10,154 nt of DNA from Candidatus Woesearchaeota archaeon (lineage in GTDB: Archaea > Nanobdellota > Nanobdellia > Woesearchaeales > SM23-78): contig JAFGBP010000067.1 in NCBI GenBank assembly GCA_016933095.1, forward strand, positions 1 through 10,154, in the 5' to 3' direction. Position numbers and translations under genes: made by a program. Shown here one piece after another: positions 1 to 5,649 of the stretch; within the stretch, counting starts at the first letter, position 1, and the number at the start of each line of letters is the position of its first letter. The notes under the pieces are model-generated. The model did no database searches. It saw nothing but the letters and a program-made list of their open reading frames with translations, and was not told where the DNA came from.

Positions 1-116
1 AGGCATTAAAGGACGGGGGAATACCCCTAATCGGAGAAGACCTTGGTGACGTATCCGGAGGAAGGATTATGGCATTATACTGCAAAGACGGGACTGTAGA
101 AGTGTTCCGGACTTAA
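1..116 (+). CDS. cheD: CheD-like chemoreceptor glutamine deamidase, C-terminal fragment
   Basis: This is the 3' end of a gene that enters from the left edge. The open frame starts at base 3 and reads 37 codons to the TAA at 114-116. The fragment contains LKDGGIPLIGEDLGD, then an Arg (GGRIM) and a final strand GTVEVFRT. This matches the end of CheD proteins: helix, LKxxGIxLxxED-G, Arg, about eight residues, then G-x-x-x-V. CheD deamidates or demethylates chemoreceptors and works with CheC/CheY in archaeal and bacterial chemotaxis. The catalytic Cys-His part would lie outside the window, so activity cannot be judged. The gene converges on the nucleotidyltransferase gene with only 29 bp between the stops. 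A chemotaxis locus may continue to the left. The assignment rests on one short motif and is likely but not certain. Confidence 0.68.
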   Translation, partial: ALKDGGIPLIGEDLGDVSGGRIMALYCKDGTVEVFRT

Positions 117-145
117 GGATATAAAGTGAAAAAAGAGTTCTAAGA

Positions 146-955
146 TTAATTTCTTCCCTGGATGAACCTCTGCATCCAATCCACGTATTCTGACGCTTCC
201 TTGAAGTACTCGTCGAACTCAGCCCCTCTCATCTCAGTGACCTGGCCATGGAGTATGGATCTTGAGAGAGCATAGAACTTCCTTACGGTAGACGCGTATT
301 TCTTCTCGAGAAGTCCTTTTGATATAAGCTTCTCTTCCAGCATGTCAGCAACGTGCTCTGGCGTCGGCGGCACCTCGTTCATCTTCATAAGGGCCGCGTG
401 GGAGGAGTCAATGACTGCCCAGTACAAGTCCAACACTGCCTGTTTCACGTGCCACGTCGAGTTGTTAAGGGTCGTCGGCGCCCTGTTAAAGTACGCCCAC
501 GTGCTTTCAGGCGTAGGCCTAATCCTTCCTTGATACAATAAGACCTGAAGCGGCTCAAAGAGCCCGGAGTCGATTATCGGGATGCCGTCCCGCAATATGT
601 TAATGGCTACAGGATCTCCTGCCCTGATGTACTCCCAGAAACTCGTGAACTTCAGAGTCGTGATGTGGAGCTTTCGCGGAGCCACTTCCCCGACGATCTT
701 CTCCATGATTATCCTGTAAGCCTCGGCAAACTCCCTGTCAAGTACAATGCTCACGTCATCGACTATGACTAGAATGTCAATGTCGCCGGTCTTGCCGTGC
801 TTCTTCCGGGCAGTGCTCCCGAAGAGCGCTATGACCTTTATGAACTTGGCGAACTCCTTGTAGACCTTCTTGCTGAACTCGTACGCCAGGTCGACAGCCT
901 CATTAGAATAACTCTCCTTAACCTGGCTCTTTCTCCTATGGATATCGAATTCCAA
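146..955 (-). CDS. Nucleotidyltransferase (MNT-type) with HEPN-like C-terminal helical domain
   Basis: A 269-residue cytoplasmic protein. Residues about 38-65 carry the polymerase-beta-type nucleotidyltransferase signature: G46-S47, ten residues, then D58-I-D60, on a hydrophobic strand (VIALFGS). The third acidic residue usual in active enzymes is not obvious; the matching strand reads KLHITTL (His97). Residues 100-150 (FWEYIRAGDP, LRDGIPIIDSG, GRIRPTPES) form a linker I associate with archaeal nucleotidyltransferases. Residues about 165-265 are all helical and resemble a HEPN domain, with R232-S-I-L-H236 near a HEPN RNase motif, although the spacing is R-x3-H, not R-x4-6-H. Separate MNT and HEPN proteins form toxin-antitoxin pairs in which MNT AMPylates or antagonises HEPN; here both are in one chain. 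The start is TTG at 953-955: a TGA directly precedes it in frame and a GAGGGTG lies 5 nt upstream. Function remains inferred; a housekeeping nucleotidyltransferase is an alternative. Confidence 0.82.
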   Translation of the reverse strand: MEFDIHRRKSQVKESYSNEAVDLAYEFSKKVYKEFAKFIKVIALFGSTARKKHGKTGDIDILVIVDDVSIVLDREFAEAYRIIMEKIVGEVAPRKLHITTLKFTSFWEYIRAGDPVAINILRDGIPIIDSGLFEPLQVLLYQGRIRPTPESTWAYFNRAPTTLNNSTWHVKQAVLDLYWAVIDSSHAALMKMNEVPPTPEHVADMLEEKLISKGLLEKKYASTVRKFYALSRSILHGQVTEMRGAEFDEYFKEASEYVDWMQRFIQGRN

Positions 956-960
956 TCACA

Positions 961-967
961 CACCCTC
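961..967 (-). promoter_or_regulatory. Ribosome binding site for the nucleotidyltransferase gene
   Basis: Read on the minus strand this is GAGGGTG, complementary to the archaeal 16S 3' end. It ends 5 nt before the TTG at 953-955. With the in-frame TGA at 956-958, it fixes the rare TTG start, since no upstream start is possible. Confidence 0.65.
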
Positions 968-993
968 TTTTTCACTTATAACTGTGCGCTAAG

Positions 994-1001
994 CTTATTA
1001 A
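994..1001 (-). promoter_or_regulatory. Possible box A (TATA) for the nucleotidyltransferase gene
   Basis: On the minus strand this is TTAATAAG, about 40 nt upstream of the TTG start. A start site about 26 nt downstream would lie near 971 and leave a short leader that includes the ribosome binding site at 961-967. A second candidate, TTATAA at 976-981, lies too close to the start codon unless the transcript is leaderless, which would waste the ribosome binding site. The 7-mer GCTAAGC occurs twice nearby on the plus strand (988-994 and 1015-1021). Confidence 0.35.
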
Positions 1002-1036
1002 GGTTTTGGTTTTTGCTAAGCGAAGCTTGGCAAACC

Positions 1037-1058
1037 CAGAAGACGGTCACGTCTTCTG
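1037..1058. other. Perfect 9-bp hairpin with GTCA loop
   Basis: CAGAAGACG (1037-1045) and CGTCTTCTG (1050-1058) are exact reverse complements separated by GTCA. The hairpin lies just outside the left inverted repeat, downstream of the TIM-barrel gene and upstream of the nucleotidyltransferase promoter. It could end or process the transcript of the three-gene unit, or be a protein-binding dyad. No long T-run follows it on either strand, so it is not a classic intrinsic terminator. Confidence 0.55.
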
Positions 1059-1077
1059 TTGTATGAGCCATTTCGTG

Positions 1078-1160
1078 CCGCGCTCCGTTCGCTTCTGTTT
1101 TGCAGCAACGCACCGATTCTTCACAAGCCGCTTATGAATCGGAAGACTCCGCAAGGCGGC
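1078..1160 (+). repeat. Left arm of long inverted repeat (75 bp perfect, 83 bp with two mismatches)
   Basis: Bases 1078-1152 are the exact reverse complement of 5559-5633. Identity continues to 1160 (partner 5551) with mismatches at 1153 and 1155, then stops abruptly. Outside the arm, bases 1076-1077 already differ. The arm contains a 19-bp dyad, ttcacaagccgcttatgaa, at 1120-1138; eight of nine base pairs are symmetric around 1129. It also contains a 7-bp stem, CCGATTC (1113-1119) with GAATCGG (1136-1142). No tRNA-like T-loop or coding potential explains it. It begins about 20 bp after the stop codon of the TIM-barrel gene. Confidence 0.93.
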
Positions 1161-1180
1161 ACTGGCACTCCATACTCATC

Positions 1181-3178
1181 TCACTCCATCGGCGTCTCGC
1201 TCCAGAGCTTCCACTCGTTGCTGGGCGAATACGCGCCCACGATGTAAGGCGCAGGAGAGTGATAACCAAGGTGCTGCTCTCGCATGCCCCTGAACGTCGG
1301 CAGGCGGCCTACGCCGTAGACCGGGCTTCCGACGAGAGCCCAGGTGTCGTGCATGACAGTGGTACCATTGAAGCTTCCAGCCTCTGATATAATGTCCCTT
1401 ATCCCAGCCTTCTCCATCCTCTTGATGAACTCTTTCATGGGAACGTTTCCCTGGCCCGGAGTAAGGTGCTCGTCATCATAACCAAAGTTGTCTGTCAAGT
1501 GAATGTGCCCAATAATGCCTTCCTTGGCAAGCTTCTCAGTCTCGTCTAGCATCCACTTCTCGAAACGCTTGTGCCTTGCTTCAGGACTCTCTCCTTCCTT
1601 AGCCTGGAAGTGCTGCCTCCAAAGATTGAAGTGGCCAATGTCGACCGTCGCCTTGATATGCTCTTTGGCCTTTGCCGCTGCGTCCTTCTCTGACAAGCCC
1701 TCACGAACCAACTGATTTTGCATGTACTTCCTCGACTCATTCACTATCTTCCTGATCTCATCAGGGTGAGATCCGAACTGTTCAGGCCTCCAGTTCTCAG
1801 GAGCCACGAAAATAGACTCGTTAAGCTCCTTCCTGTGAGAGTCGCTGTATTGCCTGGCCATCAAGCCAGCCTTTCCGATCGTTTCGGCAGTTTTGTGGAT
1901 GCCATATTCCTCGACTGTCTTGAGGCGGTTCATCCTCTCCAAAGCCTCCTTAGCCCTGGCATCAGACTCTGCAGACGACTCGTGGATGTATCTCATCTGG
2001 TTCTCATATCCTAAGAGTTTCTCCTTAAGATAGTCTGAAGGAAGCATATTCTCTGGGGGTATAAAATCGCCGTAGTTCATCTGTTTCATCAGCTTCCATT
2101 TCTGATCCTCAGGCATGTCCTTTTCCAGACCCTCATAGAAATTAAGGGCCTCTCTTGTCTTATCACGCATCTTCTTGTACTCGCTATAGTGTTGCCCATG
2201 GAACAACGCATTTCCCTTGTACTGCAAGACTTGGTTGGCAAGCTGTGACTTGAAGAACAATATTTCAGGAGCCACTTCTTGGCCGAGTTTCTGGCTTAGC
2301 TTTTTAGCCTCTTCCTCGAAATGAGAAAAGTCCCTTTTTTCAACATCGAAATTAGTCTTGCCCTCATTCCATCTTGGAATCCTGTCAAACATCCGCTCGA
2401 TCTTGTCATTGTCAGTTGAGACCAGCCACTCTCTCTTTATGGCGTTCCCTTTCATGTCAATCCAATCATCAGCCTCTATCTGGTTGCCGTTAGCGTCGGT
2501 TGTTCCTATCACCTTCTTCCCTTGCTCCTTCTCTACATCTGCTGCTGTCAGGAACTTAGGCTCAAATACATAGTGGTCCTTCCTTATGTGCTGGATGGCG
2601 CCAGTCTGGTCATCCACAACTATCACAGGGGCCTGCTGGGCCTCATCAGCGTGGCTCAGGAACTTTGCCCCTGCCTTGTCCTCTATCTCGCTCATCGGCC
2701 TGATCCACTCGCCGGTATGGAATACTATCGCCCCTCCTTTTGTGGCTTCGCTTGCGAAGTTGATCGCCCTCTCGATCTCCTTGAGCGCGTGCTGCCTTCC
2801 TTCGCCGCTGAAGCCCTCACGACCAAGCCCTGCCAGACTCTCTCCGTGAAGTGCAGCGTGCACGCTCGTCTTTATGTCGTTTATCTCAGCCATGGATCGT
2901 ATGTCAGCCCTGTCTTTCGCCCCAAAGGCTTCTGGGCTTGGCTGCTGGGAATTGGATTTGCCCGCTCCCATGAAGCTGACCTCTATCTTGCTCGCTCCTT
3001 CCCTTATCTTAGCAGCAAACGCCTGGACTTGGTGCATCATAGGATTAGTCGATGTTCCAAGCTCCTGAGGCCCAAGACTGGTTGTATCGACGCCTACTTG
3101 TGCGTCAGACTTGACATCCTGCGGCTCTATCGAGCCGTAGCTCCTGTCCATCGCGTTGAAGTAATCTCCGAATATCAT
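1181..3178 (-). CDS. Endonuclease IV-like (AP_endonuc_2) TIM-barrel protein with large internal insertion
   Basis: A 665-residue protein, more than twice the usual length (about 280) of endonuclease IV or xylose-isomerase-like barrels. The first barrel part is at about 50-160: KTSVHA (H107) and VFHTGEW (H154). The last part is at about 450-605: VAPENW (E461), VDIGH (D513, H516), HIHLTDN (H560), DDEH (D569, H571) and SEAGS (E599). These nine residues match, in order and local spacing, the nine Zn ligands of endonuclease IV (D-x-x-H, HLND, D-x-H and GxG). That favours a phosphodiesterase/AP-endonuclease-like site, although sugar-phosphate isomerases share the fold. Residues about 160-450 are an insertion: mixed strand up to about 270, then mostly charged helix. 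No signal peptide or membrane segment is seen. The ATG at 3176-3178 has GGTG 7 nt upstream and lies 22 bp after the 206-residue gene, so they are probably co-transcribed. Substrate unknown. Confidence 0.85.
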   Translation of the reverse strand: MIFGDYFNAMDRSYGSIEPQDVKSDAQVGVDTTSLGPQELGTSTNPMMHQVQAFAAKIREGASKIEVSFMGAGKSNSQQPSPEAFGAKDRADIRSMAEINDIKTSVHAALHGESLAGLGREGFSGEGRQHALKEIERAINFASEATKGGAIVFHTGEWIRPMSEIEDKAGAKFLSHADEAQQAPVIVVDDQTGAIQHIRKDHYVFEPKFLTAADVEKEQGKKVIGTTDANGNQIEADDWIDMKGNAIKREWLVSTDNDKIERMFDRIPRWNEGKTNFDVEKRDFSHFEEEAKKLSQKLGQEVAPEILFFKSQLANQVLQYKGNALFHGQHYSEYKKMRDKTREALNFYEGLEKDMPEDQKWKLMKQMNYGDFIPPENMLPSDYLKEKLLGYENQMRYIHESSAESDARAKEALERMNRLKTVEEYGIHKTAETIGKAGLMARQYSDSHRKELNESIFVAPENWRPEQFGSHPDEIRKIVNESRKYMQNQLVREGLSEKDAAAKAKEHIKATVDIGHFNLWRQHFQAKEGESPEARHKRFEKWMLDETEKLAKEGIIGHIHLTDNFGYDDEHLTPGQGNVPMKEFIKRMEKAGIRDIISEAGSFNGTTVMHDTWALVGSPVYGVGRLPTFRGMREQHLGYHSPAPYIVGAYSPSNEWKLWSETPME

Positions 3179-3200
3179 TTACTAACACCATACCTTTTGT

Positions 3201-3821
3201 TTACAGCTGGTAATCATCATGCATTTTTCTCTCGCTATCCTTCTCTTCCTTTATCTGCTTATTAATCACGTCGATCTTGGCAAGCTCCTTCCTCAAGTAG
3301 CTCATGCCGCCGCGGTCCTTGTAATGGTCGTCCTGGGCCATCTGGGTCGCGTGGTACTCGATGACTGACACGAACTGCCTCTCTTCATCTGTCAGCGGCC
3401 TGTTCTGCGCTTGTGTCGCCAGGGATTCGAGGCGGTTCATCACGTTGTAGTTCGTGACTTCGTAAAAGCCAGGGGCACCGCGCATCACTTCCTCGATGGC
3501 AGCCCCGTATCCCCGTGGCGTCGAGGCTAGAGGGGTGGCTCGCTCTTCTTCCTCTCCGACCATCCCTTCAAGGCCTTCCTCTCGCGTATGCCTCTTCTTG
3601 CGGGCTTCTTCCTCTTCTTCCAGCCTCTGCCTCTCATCTGAGGCCATCTCTTCCATCTGCTCGGCTATCTCCTCCTCGGCAGCCCGCCTCTCTTTAACCT
3701 CTTCTTTCTCCAAGTCCTCAAGTTCCTTCTTCTTCTTTTCAAGAGCTCTTTTCTTCTCTTCGCGCTCCTGGACGAGCTGCTTGATCTTTTCTTCAGGGCT
3801 GATTCCTTTTTGAGTATCCAT
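3201..3821 (-). CDS. Uncharacterised charged coiled-coil protein
   Basis: A 206-residue protein that I do not recognise. Residues about 10-95 are almost entirely Glu, Lys, Arg, Leu and Ala in a heptad-like pattern, predicting a long single helix or coiled coil. A short linker follows (TPLASTPRGYGAA, 97-109). A second part at 110-206 is more ordinary in composition and helical: GAPGFYEVTNYNVMNRLESL, a TDEERQF helix and an acidic/basic C-terminus. No membrane segment or signal peptide is visible. The ATG at 3819-3821 is the only plausible start before an in-frame TAA; its ribosome binding site is weak. The gene sits 88 bp downstream of the 517-residue gene and 22 bp upstream of the TIM-barrel gene, so it probably bridges or scaffolds these two products. 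The 88-bp gap holds a weak TATA-like stretch (3876-3885), so an internal promoter is possible. Confidence 0.82.
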   Translation of the reverse strand: MDTQKGISPEEKIKQLVQEREEKKRALEKKKKELEDLEKEEVKERRAAEEEIAEQMEEMASDERQRLEEEEEARKKRHTREEGLEGMVGEEEERATPLASTPRGYGAAIEEVMRGAPGFYEVTNYNVMNRLESLATQAQNRPLTDEERQFVSVIEYHATQMAQDDHYKDRGGMSYLRKELAKIDVINKQIKEEKDSERKMHDDYQL

Positions 3822-3909
3822 GTTCTTCTCACAGCGATGTGATAATGATTAATGATAGTCTGTTAAAGTGATGATGATATACGTAACATACACGACGGCA
3901 CTGCCATGT

Positions 3910-5463
3910 TCACCACGCAAGGAAACCATGCCCCTTCTTGTAGTTCTTGTATATCTGGAACAGGGAAAAAGTCGAGTTCTTGATAGCGTCCTTAGGATTC
4001 GCCTTTGTCTCTTTCTTCGAGGTCACAGCAGAGAACAGACGAGCGCCTCCAAAGAGAGACCCCATCTCCCAAATGCCCTTGAATACTGATACGAACGGGT
4101 CTAGCATGTCCATGCTCTTCGACTCGGCTTTCTTCTGCGAAACAGCCGCTGCTTCCTCGGCGGCTTTCTTCTTCTCTGCAAATTCCTTCTCTCCTGCCTC
4201 TGAGAGGTAGTTCTCCAGGTCTTCTCCAAGCGCATCCATCGCGTCCTGGACGTTAGCATCCACCATACCAAGCAGGTTCATGTCTTCTTGCCGTCGGTAT
4301 CTCTTGTAAGCCTCGATCTGGTCTGACGTCCAGCCATAAGCTCTCATGTTCACCTCTACGCGGCCGACGTGCACAGGGCCTCGGTGCTGGTAGTTGTCCT
4401 GCTGGAAGCTCATCTCAGGCCTCGTCCTGAACTTGAAAGACAATAAGATGCAAGGGTGCACGCCGCTTATCTCTTGCTTATATCCAAGTATCTCCAGCTC
4501 TATCACGCTGGTCTCGAAAGCGCCTACGATGTCAGGTCCCTCTGTAACGTTAGGGTTCATCTGCATCCTCGCAACGTTGCGAAGATAAGGCTTGACCCAG
4601 TTCATGAGCATCTTGATAGTGTTCCAGTGCTGTCGCAGATACTTAAGCGTGAAGTTCCTCCTGCCCTGAAGCTCCATGTCTGTCTTGAGCTTCCAGTTGA
4701 GGAAGGCGTACAATTTCCTCTTCAGGACGTTCTTGACGTTATTGTTGTATTTCATCTCGTCGATCTTCTTGTCGACGTCTTCGACCTTGTAGACCCTGGT
4801 GTTGAAGAAGAGATCAGGAAGGATGGTGTATCCGACGGTCTGAGCCAAGTGATATATGCTTCCTGGCTGCACCTGGCCGACCCTGTTCTCTACGATGTCA
4901 GTATATTCTGCTTTGAGGGCCATGTCTGCTGCGCTGCTCTTGTCCCACTCCTTTCTCGGCGCCATTTTCTCGTCGAGGATCCTAAGCTCTCGGACGAGCT
5001 GGAACAATTGCTTCACCATTTCGCTGATGCTCCTCATGTTCTGGCTGGCGCGGTCCTGCTGCAGCCCCATCCTCGACTGGGCCGCACCCCAAAAAGCGCT
5101 CTGCTCGCTGCTAGTGAAAGTGTCTGTTATCTTCTCGATGTAAGGAAAACCTTGGTCCTGCTTCATATGCTCAAACATCCAATAGTACGGCTCTTCTATG
5201 CTTGCACCCATGGATTCTATCATTATTCTGTAGCGTCTTGCAGGCTTTGGATAACCTGTCTCAAGGTAGTTCATCCCGTGGCTTATGTTCTCTTCCTCGT
5301 TGACCTCGACTGCTGCGTGGTTGACGTCAATCCCTCCGCCTTCCTTGAGGATGTATTCTCCCTTATTGTTCTTAGTGTAAAGCCCTTTGTAGCTGGAACT
5401 TATGAACCCATTCTTGACTAGAAGCTCCTTCAATACCTTCATATGGGGTGGTAAGATTGCCAT
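3910..5463 (-). CDS. Uncharacterised 517-residue protein, first gene of the three-gene unit
   Basis: A 517-residue protein with no family that I recognise. Visible parts are: a short N-terminal helix (MKVLKELLVKNGF); an aromatic-rich segment about 70-130 (ARRYRIMIESMGASIEEPYY, SAFWGAAQSRMG); a long helix about 138-166 (SISEMVKQLFQLVRELRILD); and a helical, basic core at 225-300 (LKRKLYAFLNWKLKTDME, YLRQHWNTIKMLMNWVKPYL). A strand-rich stretch follows at 310-375 (FETSVIELEILGYKQ, HPCILLSFKFRTRPE, HVGRVEVNMRAYG), then an Ala/Glu/Lys linker at 420-450. The last segment, 452-480, is moderately hydrophobic and glycine-rich but too polar for a clear membrane helix. The ATG at 5461-5463 lacks a GGTG site; Met8 is an alternative start with no better site. 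A strong box A lies 45-52 nt upstream of the ATG. Function unknown; gene order suggests it works with the coiled-coil and TIM-barrel proteins. Confidence 0.83.
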   Translation of the reverse strand: MAILPPHMKVLKELLVKNGFISSSYKGLYTKNNKGEYILKEGGGIDVNHAAVEVNEEENISHGMNYLETGYPKPARRYRIMIESMGASIEEPYYWMFEHMKQDQGFPYIEKITDTFTSSEQSAFWGAAQSRMGLQQDRASQNMRSISEMVKQLFQLVRELRILDEKMAPRKEWDKSSAADMALKAEYTDIVENRVGQVQPGSIYHLAQTVGYTILPDLFFNTRVYKVEDVDKKIDEMKYNNNVKNVLKRKLYAFLNWKLKTDMELQGRRNFTLKYLRQHWNTIKMLMNWVKPYLRNVARMQMNPNVTEGPDIVGAFETSVIELEILGYKQEISGVHPCILLSFKFRTRPEMSFQQDNYQHRGPVHVGRVEVNMRAYGWTSDQIEAYKRYRRQEDMNLLGMVDANVQDAMDALGEDLENYLSEAGEKEFAEKKKAAEEAAAVSQKKAESKSMDMLDPFVSVFKGIWEMGSLFGGARLFSAVTSKKETKANPKDAIKNSTFSLFQIYKNYKKGHGFLAW

Positions 5464-5507
5464 TTAGGTCAACTCTTCTCTCTTTAGTCTATCCTTGGAA
5501 TCTGGAA

Positions 5508-5515
5508 TTTATAAA
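5508..5515 (-). promoter_or_regulatory. Box A (TATA) promoter of the three-gene unit
   Basis: TTTATAAA is a good archaeal TATA element inside an AT-rich patch. A start site about 26 nt downstream on the minus strand would fall near 5485, leaving a leader of about 22 nt before the ATG at 5461-5463. It lies between the right repeat arm and the first gene, so the unit would carry its own promoter whatever its orientation. The element is palindromic, so direction is inferred from the downstream gene. Confidence 0.6.
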
Positions 5516-5550
5516 TGTATGGCTAATGCGACGGGCTCCAAGAGACAGAG

Positions 5551-5633
5551 GCCGCATCGCGGAGTCTTCCGATTCATAAGCGGCTTGTGAAGAATCGGTG
5601 CGTTGCTGCAAAACAGAAGCGAACGGAGCGCGG
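5551..5633 (-). repeat. Right arm of long inverted repeat
   Basis: Bases 5559-5633 are the exact reverse complement of 1078-1152; similarity continues to 5551 with two mismatches (5558, 5556). The dyad copy lies at 5573-5591. The outer end is 16 bp after the kefB stop codon. Small extra inverted pairs surround this arm only: AGAGAC (5541-5546) with GTCTCT (5633-5638), and AGAGGC (5547-5552) with GCCTCT (5645-5650). These could lengthen a stem around the arm. Confidence 0.93.
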
Positions 5634-5649
5634 TCTCTGACGCAGCCTC

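Larger units (their letters stand above)
1078..5633. mobile_element. Inverted-repeat-bounded three-gene unit (putative cassette)
   Basis: The unit of about 4.56 kb is delimited by the two arms at 1078-1160 and 5551-5633. It contains three minus-strand genes in one direction and their apparent promoter at 5508-5515, and nothing else. None of the three proteins looks like a transposase, integrase or tyrosine/serine recombinase, so any movement or inversion would need factors supplied from elsewhere. No target-site duplication is visible in the immediate flanks. The class mobile element is a hypothesis; two copies of a dispersed intergenic repeat in opposite orientation would look the same. Confidence 0.4.

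Noticed and set aside
117..126. TATA-like GATATAAAG after the cheD stop
   Set aside because: It lies in the 29-bp convergent gap with no gene downstream in either direction that it could serve.
1060..1080. Target-site duplication flanking the repeat-bounded unit
   Set aside because: The outer flanks (bases ending at 1077 and starting at 5634) share no direct repeat, so transposition in the usual sense is not shown.
1078..1160. tRNA or tRNA-like gene within the inverted repeat
   Set aside because: No T-loop consensus, no acceptor stem pairing and no anticodon arm of the right size. The copies are better described as a repeat with a dyad.
2522..3265. Plus-strand open frame (247 codons) opposite the TIM-barrel gene
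   Set aside because: It is antisense to a gene with a recognisable fold and conserved ligands, with no ribosome binding site or family resemblance.
3867..3880. C-box-like GTGATGATGA that might start a C/D box sRNA
   Set aside because: No D box (CTGA) follows at a suitable distance on that strand and no C'/D' pair is visible.
4456..5421. Long plus-strand open frame (321 codons) opposite the 517-residue gene
   Set aside because: It is fully antisense to a gene with better composition, and its translation is Leu/Val/His-rich with no motif. It is a codon-bias shadow.
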